DNA of 37,842 bases from Bacillota bacterium (GTDB lineage Bacteria > Bacillota > Clostridia > Acetivibrionales > DTU013). Below are positions 18,476 to 25,927 of this stretch, piece by piece. Position numbers and translations under genes: made by a program. Positions within the stretch are counted from its first letter, which is position 1. Each line of letters opens with the position of its first letter. The notes under the pieces were generated by a model, which did not search any database, was not told the origin of the DNA, and was given only the letters and a program-made list of their open reading frames with translations. Location: NCBI GenBank assembly GCA_023411645.1, contig JAEYON010000029.1:1-37842 (forward strand), given 5' to 3'.

Positions 18476-19453
18476 TTATTCCGCTTTGGTCACATACTGC
18501 TGCAGATCCTCCGGGATTTCAATACCGATTTCTTCAGCTACAGTGCCGTTGATTGCAAAATCGAAACCGGTTGCTGATTCAATTGGCATAGTAGCAGGCT
18601 TTGCTTCTCCTTTAAGGATCTTGACCGCCATCAGTCCAGTCTGGTATCCCAGATCATAGTAGTTAATGCCCAGTGTAGCCAAACCGCCGGTGTCAACCAT
18701 CCCCGATTCACCGCAAATTACAGGTGTTTTCGAAACAGAGGTCACTCCATGAACCACAGGCATTGCAGATGCAAATATATTGTCCGTTGGAATATAGATA
18801 GCATCACACTGGTCTACTATAGACTGTGTCGCCTGCTGTACTTCATTGGAATTGGATACCGTCACCTCTATATATTTCATTCCCAGCTTCTCAATGGCTT
18901 CCTTCGCAAGCTTTGCCTGCAATATGGAGTTATCCTCATTAGAAGTGTACAGGACTCCTACTGTTTTGGCATCCGGCACCAGCTTGACAAGAAGATCTAT
19001 CTGCTCCTTGATGGGGTTCATGTCTGTTGTTCCGGTGATATTTCCGCCGGGAGCCTCATCAGAATTTACCAGCTTTGCTGACACATAATCAGTAATAGCC
19101 GTTCCAAGTACAGGAATTTTATTGGTTTTTCCCGCAATAGACTGTGCTGCGGGTGTTGCGATCGCCAACACCAGATCTACCTTGTCGCCGATAAAACGGT
19201 CGCTGATGGTGGATAGATTTGACTGATCTCCCTGTGCGTTCTGCAAGTCAATGGTGATGTTTTTGCCATCCTCATACCCATTGTCCTTCAGTGCGGTAAT
19301 AAATCCGTCCCGAGACGAATTCAGCGCAACATGGTCCACATACTGAATAATCCCTATTTTCGGATTTCCTGAGATACCACCTGTACAACCCGCTGCCACG
19401 ACAGCCATCACGACTGCCAAAATCAGAACTGCTGCTTTTGATAATTTTTTCAT
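18476..19453 (-). CDS. ABC importer substrate-binding lipoprotein, TrpX-type (ABC_sub_bind)
   Basis: This 325-residue protein has a signal peptide and lipobox VAAGC (Cys near residue 23). The mature part matches the ABC_sub_bind (PF04392) style: KIGIIQYVDHVALNSSRDGF, IATPAAQSIA, PVLGTAITDYVSAKLV, VGVLYTSNEDNS, a dipeptide-rich middle, and GLATLGINYYDLGYQTG near the C-terminus. It would bind the cargo outside the membrane and hand it to the permease. GGAGGG lies 7 bases before the ATG. It is the first gene after the T-box leader, so the whole importer should be induced when the cognate tRNA is uncharged. Confidence 0.9.
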   Translation of the reverse strand: MKKLSKAAVLILAVVMAVVAAGCTGGISGNPKIGIIQYVDHVALNSSRDGFITALKDNGYEDGKNITIDLQNAQGDQSNLSTISDRFIGDKVDLVLAIATPAAQSIAGKTNKIPVLGTAITDYVSAKLVNSDEAPGGNITGTTDMNPIKEQIDLLVKLVPDAKTVGVLYTSNEDNSILQAKLAKEAIEKLGMKYIEVTVSNSNEVQQATQSIVDQCDAIYIPTDNIFASAMPVVHGVTSVSKTPVICGESGMVDTGGLATLGINYYDLGYQTGLMAVKILKGEAKPATMPIESATGFDFAINGTVAEEIGIEIPEDLQQYVTKAE

Positions 19454-19515
19454 ATTTATCCCTCCATATCCTCTATTCTATCTATTTAAAATCTTATTCA
19501 GATAGATTTTTGTAT

Positions 19516-19548
19516 AAAAAAACGCCTCCTGTCTTATAACAGGGGCGA
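19516..19548 (-). terminator. T-box leader terminator
   Basis: A GC-rich stem (CGCCcCTGT / ACAGGaGGCG around a TATAAG loop) is followed by seven T residues on the minus strand. It overlaps functionally with the antiterminator formed by the T-box sequence at 19572-19559, so uncharged tRNA would prevent it from forming. Confidence 0.92.
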
Positions 19549-19867
19549 AGTATCCGTTCGCGGTACCACCTTGTTTTCATTGCTTGCACAACCTCAACGA
19601 GCAACTATCATCACTCTTCCACTATAACGGGTGAACCCGACACATCCTACAGGACAAACCGCCTGTCAGCGCTTGTCTTTGAGTGTGTGGCTCTCAGGAT
19701 GAATTCACGGTCTGTATCCTGCTTTCTCGCACCAACCGAAAGCTCTCTTAAGGTTATCTCCACCGATACTGGTTCCTGGTCATTGCCTTGTTCTATTTTG
19801 CTATTCAGTTTTACCCCTCTACTACCAACCTCAATCATCAATTTTTCTAATTTGTTGAGGAATTTTG
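19516..19867 (-). promoter_or_regulatory. T-box riboswitch leader, specifier UUC (Phe)
   Basis: The minus-strand leader shows the T-box parts in order. On the 5' side of Stem I, AGGA-acc-AGTA-t-CGGT (about 19781-19764) pairs with ACCG-tgaa-TTC-a-TCCT (19710-19696): CGGT with ACCG and AGGA with TCCT. This frames the AGTA/GAA specifier loop, and the codon after GAA is TTC (19703-19701), a Phe codon followed by the usual A. The T-box sequence AAGGTGGTACCGCG lies at 19572-19559; its bulge is UGGU, which pairs with a tRNA ending in discriminator A, as in bacterial tRNA-Phe. An intrinsic terminator follows. Confidence 0.92.
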
Positions 19868-19873
19868 TTTAGA

Positions 19874-19903
19874 ATTATAACTTACCAGTCACATTTGTGT
19901 CAA
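19874..19903 (-). promoter_or_regulatory. Promoter of the T-box-controlled importer operon
   Basis: A perfect TTGACA (19903-19898) and a perfect TATAAT (19879-19874) on the minus strand have an 18-base spacer. The predicted transcription start near 19867 leaves a leader of about 350 bases before the terminator end, a typical T-box length. Confidence 0.85.
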
Positions 19904-20001
19904 TAGACTTTTCATCATCCTCCAAAATAATCATACAAAATATACGTATCCGATCAGGCAATTTCCTCAGTACATAGTTAGCGCGCTATATCACACATTA
20001 A

Positions 20002-20454
20002 TTACATTTTTATGATAAAGCCCGTCTTTATACCCTTCATGAAGCCGGCGCTTTCATAAAAACGAAGCGTTTCCTCTTTTTTAGAACTGGTCATCAGCAT
20101 AACCTTATAACAGTTATTTTCCCGGGCAATTTCCTGAGCCTTTTTCAGAACCATTTTTCCATAGCCTTTATTTCTGAAGTCACTATGTGTAACTACATTT
20201 TCGATCAAAGCGTATGGCCTTGCATTTCGTGTCAAATTCTTGATCAGAGTCACTGTACATGTTGAAACCAGCTTCCCCTCAACTTCACATACAATATATA
20301 TCCAATTAGGATTATCGTAAATTTCATCCCACAACTCCTTCAGTTCAGGGTTATCAGGCAACTCAGGATCGCCATTGTCAAAATGCCTGTACAGATTCAA
20401 CAAATCCCTCAATTCATCATATCTGATTTCTCTTACTACTGCTGTATCTATCAT
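20002..20454 (-). CDS. GNAT N-acetyltransferase
   Basis: This is a 150-residue single-domain GNAT. The acetyl-CoA loop is FRNKGYGKMVLKKA (about residues 93-106), after IENVVTHSDF, and the C-terminal ESAGFMKGIKTGFIIKM completes the fold. The N-terminal part (LRDLLNLYRHFDNGDPELPDNPELKELWDEI) resembles the truncated GNAT at 24.1-24.3 kb, so the two are probably paralogues. GGAGG lies 5 bases before the ATG. It is the first gene of the AT-rich minus-strand accessory zone. The substrate is unknown. Confidence 0.88.
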   Translation of the reverse strand: MIDTAVVREIRYDELRDLLNLYRHFDNGDPELPDNPELKELWDEIYDNPNWIYIVCEVEGKLVSTCTVTLIKNLTRNARPYALIENVVTHSDFRNKGYGKMVLKKAQEIARENNCYKVMLMTSSKKEETLRFYESAGFMKGIKTGFIIKM

Positions 20455-20611
20455 TCCGACCTCCCTCGGCAGGCTGTACCTCGCTCTTTCTCGAAATATA
20501 CCAGTGTCAGCTTCTTACAATTACTACACTCTTACATCCTTTTATTCTACGAACTTTCATCACTACCCCTTGGAGCTGAAACCGTTCGGGTGATGAACTT
20601 TAATTTTGTAT

Positions 20612-21397
20612 CTAAAACTCACTTGCATCTATACCTGCTATAAAATCTTTTAGATTCACAAGTTCTCTTTTCCCTCTATTGCCTTTTGTAGTAACAAGTT
20701 CACCTTTCTCATCATACTTCTTTATAATATAATCGCCCGTGAGCAAGTTATAGTCTTCTTCATCTGCATTATCCATTGTTGATGTACCTGTATAATATGA
20801 ACCCAAAGTAGCACCTATTAAATACCACCCTTCATTTTGAAATCGAAATCTATAATTATAGTACCATCTCCAGTTAGAGCCGCCATAAAAATTGAGTAAA
20901 ATTGAACCTTTGTTTATCACAATATCATCAAAAGGGTCTCCGAAAACTCCTCCCTGATCTCGCAGCATTATAGCGTTATCTGCCTTTATTGATAGAGAAT
21001 AAGTATTATCTCTATTTCCAAAGGCTATTAGCAAAGATCTTGGCGAACTAAGTACCATTTCCGGTTCAGGCTGTTCCGGTTGAGAATCTTCCTCAATAAC
21101 AAACGCTATATCCATAATACCATCTTTATTTAAATCACCCTCTGCTTTTGCTAACATACCGTCATATTTTTCTAATATGTGCCATCCGGAAGGTATAAAT
21201 GATGAAATATCTTTAGCTTCCGGTATTGTATCATCAGCTGCAGCTTCAGTTTCCTTTTGCTCATTATCAAAAACGGATTTTGATGTTTCCGTCACAGTAT
21301 TTGTAATATCTGACTTATTGCTAAGTTTTTCGTTAGAACATCCTGTACATGTAAGTAGTATCGATACTACTATCAGGAATGGTAAAAATCCTTTCAT
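20612..21397 (-). CDS. Putative lipoprotein with EF-hand-like/VCBS-type motif
   Basis: This 261-residue protein starts with a signal peptide and lipobox (LTCTGC, Cys near residue 20), then a Ser/Thr/Glu-rich linker. GDLNKDGIMDIAFVIE near residues 90-105 is a calcium-loop-like DxNxDGxxD motif seen in FG-GAP/VCBS proteins. The rest resembles other Firmicutes lipoproteins of unknown function (RSLLIAFGNRDNTYSLS, GGVFGDPFDDIVINKGSILL, NYRFRFQNEGWYLIGA). It is predicted to sit on the outer face of the membrane. The start has GAGGAAG upstream. It follows the DinB-like gene by about 30 bases and may be co-transcribed with it. Confidence 0.7.
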   Translation of the reverse strand: MKGFLPFLIVVSILLTCTGCSNEKLSNKSDITNTVTETSKSVFDNEQKETEAAADDTIPEAKDISSFIPSGWHILEKYDGMLAKAEGDLNKDGIMDIAFVIEEDSQPEQPEPEMVLSSPRSLLIAFGNRDNTYSLSIKADNAIMLRDQGGVFGDPFDDIVINKGSILLNFYGGSNWRWYYNYRFRFQNEGWYLIGATLGSYYTGTSTMDNADEEDYNLLTGDYIIKKYDEKGELVTTKGNRGKRELVNLKDFIAGIDASEF

Positions 21398-21426
21398 ACA
21401 AATACTTCCTCTTCAAATATATATTA

Positions 21427-21933
21427 TTAATCTTTTCCTTCCGTTGATTGCATAAATTGCGATAGTCCCATAAAAGCTGGCCATTTCCCCGTATCATCCC
21501 GAATAAAGCTGTGAATTAGTCCTATGTGATATGATGCATGCCGATATTGCCCCAAAATCAATGTTAACCTTGAAAATATACAGTTTTCCGGCTTTTCTCC
21601 TAATTCTGCATCAGATAAACTAATTAAATAATTTTCTATTCTCTCCTTAATTGAATTAAAATAATTCTGAAGCTCCTCCTTCCTGAGTTTCACATCGCAG
21701 CTTACAAATAAGGAATTTAAGTTCTCAATATGGAAATCAGGTTCTTCAAAATTGCCTGGATTAACAAACCACTGGTCAAGGGAGTGCAGAATATGATAAA
21801 TGTGTTTCCAATATGGCATATCAGAAAACCTTGGCACAGCTTCGACATCTTTTATTTCATCTAAGGTAATCTGTATGTTTTGGAAAATAACGCTTGTTTG
21901 TTGTTTGATCTCATTAATTAAAATATTCTTCAT
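21427..21933 (-). CDS. DinB-superfamily protein
   Basis: This 168-residue all-alpha protein has metal-ligand histidines in the expected places: IYHILHSLDQWF near residues 46-57 and QYRHASYHIGLIHSF near residues 130-144. These fit the DinB/YfiT four-helix bundle, which binds a divalent metal and in some members transfers thiols. The enzymatic role of this member is unknown. GGGGAGC lies 5 bases before the ATG, and the ATG overlaps the stop of an upstream gene fragment (ATGA), another sign of a spliced junction. Confidence 0.75.
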   Translation of the reverse strand: MKNILINEIKQQTSVIFQNIQITLDEIKDVEAVPRFSDMPYWKHIYHILHSLDQWFVNPGNFEEPDFHIENLNSLFVSCDVKLRKEELQNYFNSIKERIENYLISLSDAELGEKPENCIFSRLTLILGQYRHASYHIGLIHSFIRDDTGKWPAFMGLSQFMQSTEGKD

Positions 21934-22131
21934 TTTTGCTCCCCTAATGCAGAATATCCGGTATCCTTCAGAAACTCGGCAACTAAAATTTCACCTTCTT
22001 TTTCTTGATATTTACCATTTGTATTCCCGTATTTACTTGTTCGGTTCGCTTAGTGTATGAAAATACCCCCATGAACCCTCATGGTTTTGTTTCATGATGA
22101 TTTCCTTGGCCCATCTGGAATCTTTATACAT
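21930..22131 (-). pseudogene. Two abutting gene fragments: alpha/alpha-toroid N-terminus and an unknown C-terminus
   Basis: From the ATG at 22131 a 32-codon reading frame encodes WAKEIIMKQNHEGSWGYFHT and stops at 22033. The HEGSWGYFHTLSEP motif is typical of the start of prenyltransferase/squalene-cyclase-repeat proteins such as the neighbour at 23.2-24.1 kb. In another frame a 34-codon C-terminal piece (ending FLKDTGYSALGEQK) runs to a TGA at 21930. Neither is a full domain, so this is a remnant of at least one deletion junction. Confidence 0.6.
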
Positions 22132-22153
22132 ATCTTTGCCCCCATTCACCCTC

Positions 22154-22711
22154 CTACATTGGTTTTAAGTTCAAATTAAGCCTTCCTATTATTTTTTCCA
22201 ATCTTCTCTTTCTTCCATCATCAGATTTGGCATCAAAATATAACCCCGTGTAGGTTTTTCTAACAGAAGGCGACATAGACATAAAATTTGTGAATGCCGG
22301 CTCCTTATCTTTTATTAGTTCTGTAAACATTTGCACTTGCTCTTCTGAAATAGGTTCAGCCTTTGGAGCATCCCACATTCCATTTTTCTTCGCCTCTTCA
22401 ACTTTTTTCCGCCCAAAATCAGTCATTAGTCCTTTAGCTTCAAGCTCCTTTACAAGTTTTTTATTTTTGTCTGACCACTTGCTTCCTTTTCTTCTTATAG
22501 AAAAGTACTTTAAATACTTTGTTTCGTCAATACTTAGCATCTGCCCGTCTATCCAACCAAAACACACTGCTTCCTCAAGTGCTTCACTAGCCTTAAGTGT
22601 TTTAATACTGGCGTTTTTACTGAACACCAACCATATCCCACTGCTTGTGGTACAATTGTCAGCTAACCAATTTCGAAAATCTTCTCTTGTTTCAAACAAG
22701 ATTTGTTCCAA
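22154..22711 (-). CDS. YdeI/OmpD-associated (OmdA) family protein
   Basis: This 185-residue protein carries the family pattern: FRNWLADNCTTSSGIWLVF at the start, EALEEAVCFGWIDGQ, then KYFSIRRKGSKWSDKNKK, a Lys-rich middle, and a C-terminal helical segment ending SPSVRKTYTGLYFDAKSDDGRKRRLEKII. Members are sometimes called bacteriocin-protection proteins, but biochemical function is not established. The start appears to be TTG at 22711 with GGTGA 6 bases upstream; no in-frame ATG precedes the conserved N-terminus. It stands alone between two fragment zones. Confidence 0.85.
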   Translation of the reverse strand: MEQILFETREDFRNWLADNCTTSSGIWLVFSKNASIKTLKASEALEEAVCFGWIDGQMLSIDETKYLKYFSIRRKGSKWSDKNKKLVKELEAKGLMTDFGRKKVEEAKKNGMWDAPKAEPISEEQVQMFTELIKDKEPAFTNFMSMSPSVRKTYTGLYFDAKSDDGRKRRLEKIIGRLNLNLKPM

Positions 22712-22780
22712 ATTTAATCACCGTCCTTGAATGATATCATGTACTTACAACCACTGGATAAATGCAATAACACTGCGGTT

Positions 22781-22802
22781 CTCCGGCCACACAACAGAGT
22801 CA
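22781..22802. repeat. Type 1 intergenic repeat, partial copy
   Basis: This 22-base stretch matches 19 positions of the equivalent part of the full element at 35271-35335 (core CTCCGGCC-CAC--CAGAGTCA). It directly abuts the 3' end of the chimeric cupin ORF, whose stop codon overlaps it. Confidence 0.6.
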
Positions 22803-23108
22803 TACTCGGAATTTTCTTTTTTTAACTATTCGTTTTCCACCAAAAGCATGAATAGTTCTTGTACCTGCAATGCACTTTCCCCATTGCTCTGTTCCTTTTG
22901 GTATAAACAATTCATCTCCAGGGCCAAGTGTTGCTTCTTTTCCATCTAAATATACTATGTATTGACCAAGTGCTACCTTTAATCTCAGCTTTTTATCCTC
23001 AACCTGCTTAGCAAAAGTAATATAGTAATTAAAAATAAAAATAAAAGCTCCTGATATCAGCATTGAGCATACAATAAAGATTACATTGTACAATTTTATC
23101 TCTTTCAT
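22800..23108 (-). CDS. Chimeric small protein: membrane segment joined to a cupin C-terminus
   Basis: This 102-residue ORF begins with GAGAGG and an ATG at 23108. Residues 1-33 are a membrane segment (VIFIVCSMLISGAFIFIFNY). From about residue 40 the sequence switches to the C-terminal half of a cupin: QYIVYLDGKEATLGPGDELF, then IPKGTEQW and TRTIHAFGGKRI. The front half of the cupin with its first metal motif is missing. I infer that two unrelated gene pieces were joined in frame; whether it is expressed as a functional protein is doubtful. It ends in the partial type 1 repeat. Confidence 0.55.
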   Translation of the reverse strand: MKEIKLYNVIFIVCSMLISGAFIFIFNYYITFAKQVEDKKLRLKVALGQYIVYLDGKEATLGPGDELFIPKGTEQWGKCIAGTRTIHAFGGKRIVKKRKFRV

Positions 23109-23167
23109 ATCAGCCTCTCTTTATCAATATACACCATCGTCAGTTTCTCACCCTTTCGTTATTTTTC

Positions 23168-24139
23168 TTAAAACGCTCTCTTTTTTAGTAATAGTCTCAA
23201 AACAAAGATTGTACTGTCAATTGCTCTATTTTTACCTTTCCACGAATTTGACAGGGCAAATAAATCAAACTTCTTCGGGAACTCCCATAATCCATCTTGA
23301 TTCCTTTGTGCTAAAATCCAATCTACATACTCTTGCTCATACTTTGCCCATCCTTTAAATTGTGCAATCAAAGACAATGCTCTTATCCAATGACAAAAAT
23401 CACGACTGTCCCTATCATTCATGTTAATTGAGATCATTTCATTTGGCTTTTTATTGTATACATAATAAATGCCGTCCGCTTCGTTCATGCAAAAATCAAC
23501 AAGCGCCTGATCGGTACTGTCACTTAAATGAGTAATATTATTATGCGGTGCTAACAATAAAAAATTATAATAATTAAACGGTGGTATGGTTCTCCTGGTA
23601 TTGAAGCCAAAATATTCATTTTGAAGCTTCTTGTCAGCTTCGCAGTCATAGAATCCCTTCCCCAAAGAATTCTCAGCAAAATATGTCCAACGTTTTCTGT
23701 GAAAATCAAGGTTTTCATTAGTATTATCAATCAACGAAATCGTAGCAGCATTGACAAGCGGCATAAACATCTCCGGCCACCAACGGACGTTGTCTTGTTT
23801 CTCAAACTGATCCCAGCTTTCTTCATTATGAATGGCTTTGATAAGGTATATTAGCAACTTTTTCAGACAGGTGTGATTTTTATCAAGACCGTATGATAAA
23901 AGGTATCGCACGACTCCTTCGGTATAACCATGGAACGGATGCCAAAAACCACGCTCATTTTGACTCTCTTCAAAACGCTTAACGAAGGGGTGTCCGCACA
24001 CCCTGTCGTATGCATTTTGATACTCGATGCTACTTGGGGCACATTCCTTGAACTCTTTCAACAACACGAAATTCGGAATAGGGTCAGGGTTCATGTCTAG
24101 CAATTTATGAATGATTTCACTGTATTCATGGTTAAGCAT
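23168..24139 (-). CDS. Probable alpha/alpha-toroid (prenyltransferase/squalene-cyclase repeat-like) protein
   Basis: This 323-residue protein has no signal peptide. Its repeats suggest the toroid fold: RGFWHPFHGYTEGVVRYLLS near residue 63, WWPEMFMPLVNAATISLID near 120, and WILAQRNQDGLWEFPKKF near 268, where the QxxDGxWxFP pattern is diagnostic of QW-type repeats. No DDTA/DCTAE cyclase motif is seen, so it is unlikely to be a terpene cyclase. Function unknown. The start overlaps the truncated GNAT upstream by 43 bases, and GGTGG lies 9 bases before the ATG. A piece of a similar gene lies at 22.1 kb, and a distant relative may be the ORF at 29.7-30.8 kb. Confidence 0.65.
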   Translation of the reverse strand: MLNHEYSEIIHKLLDMNPDPIPNFVLLKEFKECAPSSIEYQNAYDRVCGHPFVKRFEESQNERGFWHPFHGYTEGVVRYLLSYGLDKNHTCLKKLLIYLIKAIHNEESWDQFEKQDNVRWWPEMFMPLVNAATISLIDNTNENLDFHRKRWTYFAENSLGKGFYDCEADKKLQNEYFGFNTRRTIPPFNYYNFLLLAPHNNITHLSDSTDQALVDFCMNEADGIYYVYNKKPNEMISINMNDRDSRDFCHWIRALSLIAQFKGWAKYEQEYVDWILAQRNQDGLWEFPKKFDLFALSNSWKGKNRAIDSTIFVLRLLLKKRAF

Positions 24140-24294
24140 AAGTATGCACCACCTTTTAACAAATTGTCATTTAATATTTCTTGCCATAAAGATAATATTT
24201 TACTGTTAATTTCCGGCATGGGATTTTCATGAAGCTGAGTATAAATCTTTAATAACCCCTTCAAATCGTCTGACTTTGCATTATATATCTCCAT
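24097..24294 (-). pseudogene. GNAT N-terminal fragment
   Basis: An ORF of about 65 codons with a good GAGGTG ribosome binding site encodes only the GNAT opening (EIYNAKSDDLKGLLKIYTQL, then PMPEINSKILSLWQEILND), closely resembling the start of the intact GNAT at 20.0-20.5 kb. The acetyl-CoA loop is absent; the frame runs into foreign sequence and stops inside the next gene. It looks like a 5' remnant that now only donates a promoter and leader to the downstream toroid gene. Confidence 0.7.
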
Positions 24295-24392
24295 GTGTTT
24301 CACCTCTTCCAGCAAAAGCATAAATAATTTCAAATTTCATTATCAATAATGCCCTATTTAGGCTTATCTTTTGTTCTATGCTTACGTATCCC

Positions 24393-24980
24393 TTATTTCA
24401 ATGCCTTTCGCACAACTACTTTACCATCTCGTTCCGCGTATATGGTAAATCCGCATTTTTCATACATCGGCAGAGGGCCCCTAAAATCATGGTCTGTGTA
24501 AATGAATTCCTTGTTAACATAGGCCTCGACAAAGTCAAAACCCTCGTCGGCTGCGTCTTTGCAAACACGCTCCAACAACTGCGTAGCTATGCCCATTCTT
24601 TGCACCTCCGGTGCAATTACAAAGCAAAATACAGATTTTATCTTGATGTCCGCACGGTATTCCTCTATAGGCCAATATGAACGCAAATAGTCGACACAGA
24701 TCTGGCAATCTGCGTTGGCGTTGCACCATCCCACAATTTCATCACCTCGATAAGCCAGGTAGCCCTGCAGGCTGCCTGCTCTGACAAACTGGAATGCACG
24801 ATCCCTTCTTTCCTCACGTGATTCAAACCAATAGTTCCCATTGTCGTAGGAATTGTCACTACGCCAGGCCACACAATAGCATTTGTGCTCATCTATGTTG
24901 TCGTCATGAGGTGTTACATCAAAAAAATGCACATAATCCTCTGCAAGCTCGGGTGTCAGTCTGCGAATTTCAATCTTCAT
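24393..24980 (-). CDS. GNAT N-acetyltransferase
   Basis: This 195-residue GNAT is longer than its neighbours. Residues 1-110 hold an N-terminal region with several Cys/Trp residues (DEHKCYCVAW, GWCNANADCQICVDYLRSYW). The acetyl-CoA loop is VFCFVIAPEVQRMGIATQLL (near 115-136), followed by the C-terminal GPLPMYEKCGFTIYAERDGK. GGAGG lies 7 bases before the ATG. The gene is monocistronic by spacing. The acceptor is unknown; the Cys-rich centre is typical of a clostridial subgroup I recognise only as uncharacterised GNATs. Confidence 0.87.
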   Translation of the reverse strand: MKIEIRRLTPELAEDYVHFFDVTPHDDNIDEHKCYCVAWRSDNSYDNGNYWFESREERRDRAFQFVRAGSLQGYLAYRGDEIVGWCNANADCQICVDYLRSYWPIEEYRADIKIKSVFCFVIAPEVQRMGIATQLLERVCKDAADEGFDFVEAYVNKEFIYTDHDFRGPLPMYEKCGFTIYAERDGKVVVRKALK

Positions 24981-24998
24981 GCGGTACCTCCACTAACA

Positions 24999-25114
24999 TC
25001 AAACTTCTGTTTTTCTTTTTCTAACTATCCGGATAACTATTCCAGCTACTATAATACATGCAATAATTATGGCAACAATCTAAGCATAGTTAAAACATAG
25101 ATGCTTTTTTTCAT
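24999..25114 (-). pseudogene. Lipoprotein signal-sequence fragment joined to a membrane-anchor C-terminus
   Basis: At 25114 an ATG opens MKKSIYVLTML and stops after 15 codons. About 41 bases around this start match the start region of the intact lipoprotein at 27.28 kb (MKKNIYVLTLL), including upstream GGTGATGAG. In another frame the sequence then encodes a membrane anchor (IIACIIVAGIVIRIVRKRKT) ending at 24999. The join looks like an illegitimate deletion between two genes. Confidence 0.6.
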
Positions 25115-25189
25115 TTCTCATCACCCTGAAGTATATATAATACACGGTATTAGACGGCCCTCTGATTATCTAAGGTTCCAATAAATCTT

Positions 25190-25726
25190 TTATCTTGCAC
25201 TTCTTTCACTTTTCAAGATGTCCATAAAAACTTGATCGTAGAATTTCCCTTTTAGATAATAGGACTGCCTCCTTCGCCCAATTTCCTTAAATCCTAATTT
25301 TCTATAGCAATTAATTGCTCTTTCATTAAATGAAAACACTTTTAACATAACATTATTCACATTCAAATAGTCAAAGCAATAATCCAGCAATAAATTAAGC
25401 GCCTCTGCGCCATATCCTTTATTACGATTCTCTTCATCCCCAATAAATAGACCAACTTCTGCACATTGTCTCAATTGATCAATTCCATTAATCCCACAAT
25501 TACCGATCAAAATGTCATCTTCTAACTTTACTATTGCAAACTGGTATTGGCCCGAATTTTGTCTCAGCCATTCTTTTTCGCTTTCCAACGATGTTAATCT
25601 ACAAGAGCTTCCCAATCCATCTGTTACATTAAAATCGTTGAACCATTTAACATAGGTTTCGGCATCATCAATATTCATCGGTGATAGGTATACTCGTTCG
25701 CCTACTAACTTTTTAAAATATTTCAT
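25190..25726 (-). CDS. GNAT N-acetyltransferase, RimJ/RimL type
   Basis: This 178-residue protein has the RimJ/RimL layout: GERVYLSPMNIDDAETYVKW at the start, IGNCGINGID in the middle, NRNKGYGAEALNLLLDYCFD as the acetyl-CoA loop (near residues 108-127), and NERAINCYRKLGFKEIGRRR at the end. It would transfer acetyl from acetyl-CoA to a protein N-terminus or small molecule. The ATG at 25726 follows GGAGG by 9 bases. It is the only gene in this zone with an obvious attenuator leader and upstream ORF, suggesting inducible expression, possibly by a translation-inhibiting compound. Confidence 0.88.
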   Translation of the reverse strand: MKYFKKLVGERVYLSPMNIDDAETYVKWFNDFNVTDGLGSSCRLTSLESEKEWLRQNSGQYQFAIVKLEDDILIGNCGINGIDQLRQCAEVGLFIGDEENRNKGYGAEALNLLLDYCFDYLNVNNVMLKVFSFNERAINCYRKLGFKEIGRRRQSYYLKGKFYDQVFMDILKSERSAR

Positions 25727-25740
25727 TTCATCATACCTCC

Positions 25741-25818
25741 TTATATAATGCAAAACCCCGCAGAATCACTTATAAGAGTGACTCCGTAGGGTAATAACCA
25801 TTCGTGTGGAACTTTCAT
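25741..25818 (-). CDS. Putative 25-residue leader peptide of the GNAT attenuator
   Basis: The upstream ORF starts with ATG at 25818 and encodes 25 residues (MKVPHEWLLPYG to the end GFCII). Its TAA at 25743-25741 directly abuts the GGAGG that serves the GNAT. Codons 10-20 lie inside the terminator-like hairpin, so a ribosome stalled on the first codons would leave strand 3 free to pair elsewhere. The ribosome binding site is weak (TAGGGATT). Confidence 0.5.
   Translation of the reverse strand: MKVPHEWLLPYGVTLISDSAGFCII
25755..25792 (-). terminator. Attenuator hairpin upstream of the RimL-like GNAT
   Basis: ACCCTACGGAGTCACT (25792-25777) pairs with AGTGATTCTGCGGGGT (25770-25755) around a short TCTTATA loop, followed by only four T residues. 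Upstream strands compete: AGCATA (25830-25825) can pair with TATGCT (25855-25850), and TAGGG (25826-25822) can pair with CCCTA at the base of the hairpin. This is a 1:2, 2:3, 3:4 arrangement. Confidence 0.65.
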
Positions 25819-25869
25819 AATCCCTATGCTGCTCGCACATCAATGCTTAAGCATACTCACTTTTCAGGT

Positions 25870-25898
25870 ATTATTGCATATATCTTCCATATTGTCAA
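25870..25898 (-). promoter_or_regulatory. Predicted promoter of the leader-GNAT transcript
   Basis: TTGACA (25898-25893) is followed 17 bases later by AATAAT (25875-25870) on the minus strand; TAATAC two bases further is an alternative -10. It gives a leader of roughly 135 bases before the GNAT start. Confidence 0.55.
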
Positions 25899-25927
25899 CA
25901 CTATTTACTTTATCCATCAATTCAATA

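Noticed and set aside
19516..19867. Reading the T-box specifier as UGG (Trp), as expected from the TrpXYZ-type genes
   Set aside because: No UGG lies in the specifier loop position, and the UGGU bulge disagrees with the usual discriminator base of tRNA-Trp.
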